From: a virus
Virus record (IMG/VR): IMGVR_UViG_3300043446_004487
Coordinates: 1-33,682 of that record
DNA length: 33,682 nt
Reading direction: 5' to 3' (one strand)
Below are positions 27,724 through 33,682 of the stretch, one piece after another. The notes below the pieces were generated by a model. It was given only the letters and a program-made list of their open reading frames with translations. It was not told the origin of the DNA and made no database searches. Both the position numbers and the translations under genes were made by a program. The first letter of the stretch is position 1. Each line of letters opens with the position of its first letter.

Positions 27724-28400
27724 GCGAGGGCAAGACCTGCCCGGACTGTGGCGACACGTTCCCGGCCTCGAAGGACCACTTCAAGGTCCGCAAAGACGGG
27801 TCATGGGACACGCGCTGCCTGGCCTGCCGGGCCCGCGTCAATCGCGGCAAGCGCCTAAAGGGCCGGCAGCGAGACATGCGCGCCATCGAGACCGGCGCCG
27901 TAAACTCGTTCGTGAAGGCTGCGGCAGCCGGCGGGGAGACCATCCCGCACAGCTCCGAGCTCCTGGAGCGCCTGATGGAGTACTTCGGCGGGACCAGCGG
28001 CTTCTCTGCGCTCCTGGTCAAGCAGTACTTCGACAGCGTGCCAGGAGGGTCGACTCGCACCAAGATGCTTGAGTCGATAGTTCGGCTCGTTACGCGTAAT
28101 ACAGAGATGGGCGGCGCCAAGAAGCCTCTCGGCCAGTGGACCGATGACGAGCTGGAGACAGAGCTGGACAGCCGTCTCCGGGCACTAGCCGTCCAGTTTC
28201 AGGGGAGGATCGTAGATGGCACGGTCACGCAAGAAGCAGGCGGCGCCCCCACCCTTGCCGTCGGTCAAGAGGGCGAGCGGGTTTCAGGCGGCCCAGCTCA
28301 AAGAGCTGCAGGCAGAGCTCGCCGAAAGAAGGATCGAGGCGCTGCGCCTCTACCAGCCGACTCCGAAGCAAGCGGAGATGCATGCGTGCACGGCAAGTGA
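27603..28400 (+). CDS. Zinc-finger protein in the small-terminase position, 265 aa
   Basis: ATG 27603 has GAGG about 10 bases upstream. The first 40 residues are basic and Gly/Pro/Ala-rich (read over the 49-aa gene). Cys pairs at 46/49 (CPDCG) and 72/75 (CLACR) flank a DTFPASKDHF...KDGSWDT core, a treble-clef-like finger also found in HNH-type and terminase-associated proteins. Residues 90-200 are helical, as in DNA-recognition parts of small terminase subunits. The last 60 residues overlap the large terminase gene. Confidence 0.6.
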   Translation: MDAREPSGDGQALGAGDAGQKAPRKGRRPGPKAKAVPAQVGEGKTCPDCGDTFPASKDHFKVRKDGSWDTRCLACRARVNRGKRLKGRQRDMRAIETGAVNSFVKAAAAGGETIPHSSELLERLMEYFGGTSGFSALLVKQYFDSVPGGSTRTKMLESIVRLVTRNTEMGGAKKPLGQWTDDELETELDSRLRALAVQFQGRIVDGTVTQEAGGAPTLAVGQEGERVSGGPAQRAAGRARRKKDRGAAPLPADSEASGDACVHGK

Positions 28401-29907
28401 AATCATCGTGCTCGGCGGCAACCGTTCCGGAAAGAGCCTTTCCACCTTCGTTGAGGATGCTCGCGCCGTCACCGGCGCAGATCCCCACAAGAAGTATGCC
28501 GAGCGCGACGGCAACCTCGTGATCGTGGGGCGCGACTGGAAGCATATCGGCATGGTGGTCTACCCCATGCTGTTCCGCGCCGGCGCCTTCAAGATCCTGC
28601 GGGACGAGAAGACCGGGCAGTGGCGGGCCTACAACCCCGAGAAGGACAAGGAGCGTTCCGCAGAGGCCAAGCCTGCACCGCCGCTCATCCCGCCGCGAAT
28701 GGTCAAGAAGATCTCGTGGCTGCTCAAGAGCGCCAGGTACATCCAGAGCGCCGAGCTCACGACCGGCTGGACCATCTACTTCTTCAGCTCTGAGGGTGAG
28801 CCGCCGCAAGGCTTCCAGGCCGACCGCGTCCATATCGACGAGGACTTGTCGTCTGAGGCCTGGCTCCCGGAAATGCAGGCCCGACTTGCCGACCGGAAGG
28901 GGCGGCTGTGCTGGTCTGCCATGCCGCACAGCAAGAACGACTCGCTTGCAGGCCTTTCGGAGCGCGCAGACGCTGAGGCCCTGGCCGGGAAAGAGAACCC
29001 GGACATCGTGAAGTTCGTCCTGCGGTTCCTCGACAACCCGCATATCGACCCTGACGAGAAGCGCAAGAACCTCGAGCGGTGGGCGGCGCTCGGGGACGAC
29101 GTGTTGCGGATGCGCAGCGAGGGCGAGTTCGTCACGGACTCCATCCTGTGCTACCCGACCTTCACCATGACGGTGCACGGGTACGACCGCTCAGAGCTTC
29201 CGAAGAACGTCGTGCCGCCAGAGTGGACCAGATATGTCTCGATCGACCCGGGCCACGCCGTGACCTCGTGCTTGTTCGGGGCCGTGCCGCCGGACGAGTC
29301 ATTCCTGCTCATCTACGACCAGCTCTACATCCGGCAGTGCAACGCGATGATCTTCGGCGAGAAGTTCGCCGACAAGGTGAAGGGCCAGGAGTTCCACGCG
29401 TTCATCATCGACATGCACGGCGGACGCATCCGCGATATCGGCTCAGGGCGGCTGCCGGTGGAGATGTACACCGAGCAGCTCCGCAACAGGAACATCACCA
29501 GCCACGTCACCGGATCGAGTTTTCTGGCTGGATGCGACGACATCCAGGCCCGCATGGCGGCCACGCAGAACTACATGCATATCCGCCCGGAAGGCACGCC
29601 GCAGCTGCGAATCCTGCGCGGCGCAGTTCCCGATCTGGAGCGCGAGCTGAAGCGCTACAAGAAGAAGGTGAACTATCTGGCCGGGACGTACATCGTCACC
29701 GATCAGCCAAACACTCGCGGCGAAGTCCACGCCTGCCAGTGCCTCGAATACCTCTGCGCATATAGGCCGAAATACCACGCTCGCAAGGTCGAGTTACCGG
29801 AAGAGCCCTGGTACGTTGAGTGGGCGCGCCGCCGGAAAAAGCGCATGGGCGGCGATGAAAACTTCATCTATCTCGGCCCCGCCTCAGGGAGGAAAAATGA
29901 CCGCTGA
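28216..29907 (+). CDS. Terminase large subunit, 563 aa
   Basis: SD GGGAGG precedes ATG 28216. Walker A is GGNRSGKS at 67-74, preceded by the adenine-binding-like LYQPTPKQAEMH. Walker B is RVHIDED at 204-210. The nuclease domain has D344 in RYVSIDPGHAV and D399 in AFIIDMHGG as RNase H-fold metal ligands. It pumps DNA into the procapsid and cuts it. The length is usual for the family. The start lies 185 bases inside the preceding gene. Confidence 0.93.
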   Translation: MARSRKKQAAPPPLPSVKRASGFQAAQLKELQAELAERRIEALRLYQPTPKQAEMHACTASEIIVLGGNRSGKSLSTFVEDARAVTGADPHKKYAERDGNLVIVGRDWKHIGMVVYPMLFRAGAFKILRDEKTGQWRAYNPEKDKERSAEAKPAPPLIPPRMVKKISWLLKSARYIQSAELTTGWTIYFFSSEGEPPQGFQADRVHIDEDLSSEAWLPEMQARLADRKGRLCWSAMPHSKNDSLAGLSERADAEALAGKENPDIVKFVLRFLDNPHIDPDEKRKNLERWAALGDDVLRMRSEGEFVTDSILCYPTFTMTVHGYDRSELPKNVVPPEWTRYVSIDPGHAVTSCLFGAVPPDESFLLIYDQLYIRQCNAMIFGEKFADKVKGQEFHAFIIDMHGGRIRDIGSGRLPVEMYTEQLRNRNITSHVTGSSFLAGCDDIQARMAATQNYMHIRPEGTPQLRILRGAVPDLERELKRYKKKVNYLAGTYIVTDQPNTRGEVHACQCLEYLCAYRPKYHARKVELPEEPWYVEWARRRKKRMGGDENFIYLGPASGRKNDR

Positions 29908-30253
29908 AGCCCCCGTCTACGCGCCCCCGACCGTCCGTCTCGGCGACTCCGTCTACTGGTACAACGACCCGACGACGCTCTCCGACCCGCAGCTTGGCTG
30001 GGTCGCCGAGCGCCCGGGCTCCGTGACCGTCACCCTCCTCGTGTTCGCCCCTGGCGTTGGCTTTATCGAGAAGCCGAGCGTCCGGCACGTCAGCGATCCC
30101 GGCCTCCGAGAGAACCCTGCCTGGCGCACGTGGGGCTGCTGGGACTTCAGCCAGTCCCATAAGGACATGGCCCGGGCGCAGGAAATCGCCGTCGGAATGG
30201 CCATGAAACACGAGAGGGATGCGCGCAGGAACCAGCAAGATGGCAACAAATGA
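29897..30253 (+). CDS. Hypothetical head-region protein, 118 aa
   Basis: ATG 29897 has GGGAGG upstream and overlaps the terminase end by 11 bases. A beta-rich middle (SVTVTLLVFAPGVGF) and a final charged helix (DMARAQEIAVGMAMKHERDARR) are seen. The gene sits between terminase and portal, where small packaging or head-joining proteins are often encoded. No family recognised. Confidence 0.68.
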   Translation: MTAEAPVYAPPTVRLGDSVYWYNDPTTLSDPQLGWVAERPGSVTVTLLVFAPGVGFIEKPSVRHVSDPGLRENPAWRTWGCWDFSQSHKDMARAQEIAVGMAMKHERDARRNQQDGNK

Positions 30254-32315
30254 CACCGGCGAGGATGTTCTTCGGGCCATTGCCGGCAGCTGGCTGAAGA
30301 AGATCGAGCTCGGAATCAAGCACAAGCGCCCATTCACGGAGGACGCCCGTGAGGCCATGGACTTTTTCGATGGCCCTCACAACTGGTTCTGGCGGGACGA
30401 GTACTCCCGGAACGAGTTCGGCTACAACCGCTCGATCACGCCTCCGGGCTTCCGGATGCAGGTCAACCGGGTCTTCGAGGCAGTCAAGCTGTTCGCCAGC
30501 GTGATCTACCACCGGAACCCGGTGCGCACGGTCACTCCGAAGAAGTACCCCACGATCCCTCCGGAGTCACTCGGGCTCGACCCGAACAACCCGGAGATCG
30601 TTTCGCAGTTCCAGGCGGCCCTCGAGCAGACGGCGCTTGAGGAAGGCTCCAAGAAGGTCGTCTCGTCGCTCGTCGAGTCGTACCTGAACTACACACCAGG
30701 CGAGCTGGACCTGAAGACCCACAGCCGCCGGGTCGTAGATGAGGCGATCATCAAGGGCGCCGGAGTGTGGTGGACGGAGCTGGTGAACGACCAGAGCACT
30801 GGCGTTCGCATGGTCGGCAGCTTCGCCGACTCCGTCGACAACCTGGTGCTCGACCCGGACGCCACCGAGATCGAAGACATCACGTGGTGCGCCCGGCGCT
30901 GCATCCACCCCATCGACGTTGTCGCCCGGCAGTACGGGCTCGACGTCGATGACCTGCGCGGAAACCTCGAGGGCCGCACGCTGTCGCGACCTGAGGACAT
31001 GTACGCCGCTGGTCGTGGCCAGGAGGATCCGCGCTCGAACATGGCGCGCATCGGGAAGACCAACGACCTGATGACGTACTGGAAGGTCTGGAGCAAGACA
31101 GGCTTCGGCGACCGGCTGAAGGATGCACCAAAAGACCAGCGCGGTTTCTTCGATGCCATCGGTGACAACGCGTACATCGTTGTTGCTGACGGCGTGAAGT
31201 TCCCGCTCAACGTTCCTCCGAAGATGCTGCAGGAGGAAGTCGACGAGGGCACGGGGCTGCCGGCCTCGATGTTCACCGCAGTGCAGTGGCCTATCCCATT
31301 CTGGTCGGACTCCAACGGCTGGCCGTTCACGATGCTGGCGTTCCACCGGAAGCCCGGCTACGTGTGGCCCATCTCGCATATCAAGCCCGGCATCCCTGAG
31401 CTGCGGTTCTTGTGCTGGGCGTTTTCGTTCCTGGCACAGCGAGTGGCTGTCAGCTGCGAGACGCTCATCGGCGTTTCGAAGGCCGCCGACCAGGACATCA
31501 AGGACCAGATCCTCAGCCAGTCGCAAGGCGGCTTCAAGATCGTCGAGCTCAGCGAGATTCTCGGGCGCAGCGTGCAGGACGTGATCAGCGTCTTCCAGCT
31601 GCCCAACGCCACGAACGAGATCTGGTCGGTTATCAACGCCGTTACCGAGATGCTGGAGAAGCGGCTCGGCCTCACGGAGCTCGTGTACGGCCTGACGAAT
31701 AAGCAGATGCGCTCGGCCACTGAGGCGTCTGTCCGGTCGGAGCAGATCAACATCCGGCCGGACGACATGGCCGAGTGCGTCGAGAACTGCATGACGAACA
31801 TCGCTCGCAAGGAGGCGATCGCTGCCCGCTGGCTGCTCGAGCCGAACGACATCCTGAGGATCGTTGGGCCGATCGGCGCTGCGGCCTGGCAGCAGTTCGT
31901 CTCAGCGGCCGACCCGTCGAGCGTTGCTCGCGAGTACGACTATCGCATTGAGGCAGGCAGCGCCCGCAAGCCGAACAAGGCGACGAAGCAGGAGCAGATG
32001 CAGGCGGCCCTGCAGAATCTCGGCCCCGTGCTCAGCAACCTGATCGGAGCGGGGATCGTCGACCCGTTCAATGCTCTCATCAAGGACTGGGCAGACTCGC
32101 TCGACCTCGACGCGACCCCGTATCTCGTCCCGCCGCCGCCACCGCCACAGCCACCTCAGACTCCGCCAGGTGCTCCTCCTGGACCGCAGGGCGGACCGCC
32201 CCCTGAGCCCCAGCAGCCGCCAGAGCCAGAAGCGCCGCCGCCGCCTGGAGAGCCACAGCTCCCCGAGCAGCCAGCCATGAACGTGCCGCAGACGCCGCAG
32301 GAGCTGCAGCCATGA
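30240..32315 (+). CDS. Portal protein, 691 aa
   Basis: ATG 30240 with AGGA ahead. Features typical of portals: FDGPHNWFWRDEYSRNEFGYNR and the following FRMQVNRVFEAVKLFASVIYHRNP near the start (clip/wing), and the long stem helix region with DIKDQILSQS. The ELVYGLTNKQMRSATEASVR segment follows. The last 70 residues are extremely rich in Pro, Gln and Gly, an unusual disordered tail. The size is large, as in podovirus-like portals. Confidence 0.85.
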   Translation: MATNDTGEDVLRAIAGSWLKKIELGIKHKRPFTEDAREAMDFFDGPHNWFWRDEYSRNEFGYNRSITPPGFRMQVNRVFEAVKLFASVIYHRNPVRTVTPKKYPTIPPESLGLDPNNPEIVSQFQAALEQTALEEGSKKVVSSLVESYLNYTPGELDLKTHSRRVVDEAIIKGAGVWWTELVNDQSTGVRMVGSFADSVDNLVLDPDATEIEDITWCARRCIHPIDVVARQYGLDVDDLRGNLEGRTLSRPEDMYAAGRGQEDPRSNMARIGKTNDLMTYWKVWSKTGFGDRLKDAPKDQRGFFDAIGDNAYIVVADGVKFPLNVPPKMLQEEVDEGTGLPASMFTAVQWPIPFWSDSNGWPFTMLAFHRKPGYVWPISHIKPGIPELRFLCWAFSFLAQRVAVSCETLIGVSKAADQDIKDQILSQSQGGFKIVELSEILGRSVQDVISVFQLPNATNEIWSVINAVTEMLEKRLGLTELVYGLTNKQMRSATEASVRSEQINIRPDDMAECVENCMTNIARKEAIAARWLLEPNDILRIVGPIGAAAWQQFVSAADPSSVAREYDYRIEAGSARKPNKATKQEQMQAALQNLGPVLSNLIGAGIVDPFNALIKDWADSLDLDATPYLVPPPPPPQPPQTPPGAPPGPQGGPPPEPQQPPEPEAPPPPGEPQLPEQPAMNVPQTPQELQP

Positions 32316-32863
32316 CGAAGCGGAAGATGCCGCACGAGCTCGAGGGCGCCTGCCGAGAGGCGCAGGAGCACTACCTGCGCATGGTCGCCGACGGCCAGTC
32401 CGAGCGCTTCGCGATTATGTGCGCGCTCCAGCAGGCCCCTGGCACCAGGGGCACGGACAGGGCCCTGATGCAGGGTCGCCTGGCAGGCCAGTGGATGGAA
32501 GGCATGCACAAGCCGATGGCCGACCGGATCGCTCGGGAGGCTCGCGCTGCGGGCATAAATATCAGCGGGAAGTTCTATATGGGCGGACTGGCCGACCATA
32601 GAGCCCACCGGGATCCGGCAGCATGGATCGACAGCGTCGCAGACATCAAGAAGGTCGCTGCCCAAAGGGACCTTCATGTCACTGGGATCGTCGATTACAC
32701 GCCGCCAGAAAAGGCACCGCGCGAGAGCGTCGATATCGCGCCGGACATCTTGAAAGAGAACGTCCGGAAAGAACTACGCCGGAACCCGGGCATGAGGAAG
32801 GCGGACGCCGTTGAGCGCGTCAAAGAGCGCATCGTCCCGCACTGGAAACGGAAGAAGAAGTAA
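32312..32863 (+). CDS. Hypothetical head or connector protein, 183 aa
   Basis: ATG 32312 overlaps the portal stop (ATGA). The protein is basic and mainly helical, with RLAGQWMEGMHKPMADR and a C-terminal KADAVERVKERIVPHWKRKKK. Its place right after the portal suggests a role in head completion or DNA retention. No family recognised. Confidence 0.68.
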   Translation: MTKRKMPHELEGACREAQEHYLRMVADGQSERFAIMCALQQAPGTRGTDRALMQGRLAGQWMEGMHKPMADRIAREARAAGINISGKFYMGGLADHRAHRDPAAWIDSVADIKKVAAQRDLHVTGIVDYTPPEKAPRESVDIAPDILKENVRKELRRNPGMRKADAVERVKERIVPHWKRKKK

Positions 32864-33003
32864 TGGCAATGAACAACCGGCTCTTGAGGCCGAAGTTGCC
32901 TAAGGCGGCACCGACACCCACCAGCACGTATCGCATCCTCACCCAGAGCAGCAGCACGCTGACCACTGAGGCCGGCGACAGGCTCAGAACGGAGCAGAAC
33001 TGA
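32863..33003 (+). CDS. Small hypothetical protein, 46 aa
   Basis: ATG 32863 overlaps the previous TAA (TAATG), and its stop TGA overlaps the next ATG at 33003. The protein has a basic, Pro-rich first half (RLLRPKLPKAA) and a Ser/Thr-rich second half (TQSSSTLTTEAGDRLRTEQ), reminiscent of the short linker proteins in tail gene runs. Below many gene-finder cut-offs, but tight coupling supports it. Confidence 0.68.
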   Translation: MAMNNRLLRPKLPKAAPTPTSTYRILTQSSSTLTTEAGDRLRTEQN

Positions 33004-33305
33004 TGGCCGACGTAAAGATTAGCGCCCTCCCGTCGAAGACCGTTGCCAGCACCGACTTGGTGCCTGTGGTGGACTCTGGTGCCACCACGACAAGCCGCGT
33101 CACTGCGGGGGCGATTGCTGCGTTAGGCGGCGGGGCTCCGGCCGCACACAAGACGAGCCACGCCACTGGCGGCAGCGATGCCATCTCGCCGGGAGACATC
33201 GGTGCCGTCGCCAGCGCAACGATCACGAACATCGTCAGCCTGAGCCAGTCCGCGTACGACGCACTTGGAACCTACGACTCCGGCACGCTGTACGTCATCA
33301 CCTGA
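33003..33305 (+). CDS. Putative tail or fibre N-terminal-type protein, 100 aa
   Basis: The start MADVKISALPSKTVASTDLVPVVDSG is the common beginning of phage tail-fibre-associated proteins (MADxKISxLP, then DLVPVVxxG), with a Gly-rich HATGGSDAISPGDIGA segment also usual for fibres. It is short, so it may be a separate adaptor. Stop overlaps the next ATG. Confidence 0.72.
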   Translation: MADVKISALPSKTVASTDLVPVVDSGATTTSRVTAGAIAALGGGAPAAHKTSHATGGSDAISPGDIGAVASATITNIVSLSQSAYDALGTYDSGTLYVIT

Positions 33306-33682
33306 TGGCCCTAAACATAAATAACGCCGCGATCTCTTCACTAGCCGTTGGCTCAACGGCCGTGAGCAAGGTCTATCTTGGCGGCTCTGTGGTCTGGGAG
33401 CCTGCACCTCCGCCTCCGTCTGGCGTTTCGCTTCACTACATGGTGGTCGGCGGCGGCGGAGCCGGTGGCGTTCGCGGCGGTGGCGGCGGTGCTGGAGGAT
33501 ACCGAGAGGGCACTGGATATTTAGTTGACCTAAATACACCACTGACCGTGACCGTCGGGGCGGGCGGAGCATCTGTCGGGCCTCCCTACTACAACTTCGG
33601 AAACAACGGCAGCGACTCAATTTTCGACACCATTACGTCCGCTGGCGGGGGCGGCGGCGGCGGGCTTGATGGGGCTGGGTCG
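33305..33682 (+). CDS. Glycine-rich tail fibre-type protein, partial at right edge
   Basis: ATG 33305 overlaps the previous stop (TGATG). 126 codons are read before the window ends. After VYLGGSVVWEPAPPPPSG comes a Gly-rich domain: VVGGGGAGGVRGGGGG, GAGGYREGTG, LTVTVGAGGASVG and a final run of Gly. This pattern is the glycine-rich domain of phage tail fibre or receptor-binding proteins. The rest of the gene lies outside the window. Confidence 0.75.
   Translation, partial: MALNINNAAISSLAVGSTAVSKVYLGGSVVWEPAPPPPSGVSLHYMVVGGGGAGGVRGGGGGAGGYREGTGYLVDLNTPLTVTVGAGGASVGPPYYNFGNNGSDSIFDTITSAGGGGGGGLDGAGS

Noticed and set aside
26013-27779. Very long minus-strand open frame (588 codons) opposite the capsid genes
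   Set aside because: It mirrors the codon pattern of the coat and decoration genes on the plus strand, is Arg/Ala/Val-biased and matches no family. Long antisense frames are usual in GC-rich coding DNA.
1-33682. tRNA genes, CRISPR arrays, insertion sequences
   Set aside because: No T-arm consensus with matching cloverleaf, no regularly spaced identical repeats and no transposase were noticed when reading both strands. The dispersed elements are irregularly spaced and separated by whole genes.

Overview
The window is a GC-rich stretch of a tailed double-stranded DNA phage (Caudoviricetes) or of a prophage-like element. The evidence is a large terminase with a Walker A motif, a portal, a scaffold-major capsid pair, a head-closure/tail-fibre run and densely packed genes that overlap at ATGA or GTGA. 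Shine-Dalgarno (SD) sites are strong, so the host is a bacterium, but nothing seen here identifies it. I see no tRNA, rRNA, CRISPR array or insertion sequence. No DNA polymerase, primase or helicase lies in the window, so replication genes, if encoded, lie elsewhere.

Layout. (1) 3-269 is the 3' end of a gene entering from the left. 376-594 is a structured non-coding leader. (2) 595-7495 is a rightward operon of small genes with mostly start-stop overlaps: a nuclease with an HNH-like finger and a PD-(D/E)XK domain, a small HExxH protein, a nuclease-like protein, an HD phosphohydrolase beside a MazZ-like dNTP pyrophosphohydrolase, several membrane or secreted proteins, a papain-fold protease, and a sigma-70-like factor at the end. 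(3) 7413-19234 is a leftward block. From its promoter-distal end it holds a serine recombinase, unknown genes, a MoxR-type AAA+ ATPase with a metallopeptidase-plus-VWA protein and a companion, and then an array of one-gene units. These include a GIY-YIG-like protein, a pyrimidine-dimer glycosylase family protein and a DUF551-like protein. (4) 19235-19533 is a divergent, hairpin-rich intergenic region. (5) 19534-33682 is a rightward block: a putative HExxH virion-associated protein, ssb, small membrane and coiled-coil genes, an HNH nuclease, a scaffold, the major capsid protein, a head-surface protein, a zinc-finger protein in the small-terminase position, the large terminase, the portal, head proteins and tail/fibre genes running off the right edge.

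The most unusual structure is in the leftward array (about 12.9-19.3 kb). Gene after gene is separated by the same kind of module: a stop codon, a short hairpin fused to or just after that stop, an invariant GGCGATT box, an intrinsic-terminator-like hairpin with a T tract, an SD close to GGAGGTG, and the next start. The first hairpin keeps its pairing through compensatory changes in several copies, so it looks like a conserved RNA element. A second element type, also with a covarying stem, separates two further genes. I read this as a candidate cis-acting RNA control system (read-through/antitermination or mRNA processing) that adjusts each gene separately. This is inference and has not been tested.

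Two small genes below 60 codons in this array (14270-14443 and 18382-18489), and two in the head region (27574-27723 and 32863-33003), are called here from reading frame, ribosome site and junctions.
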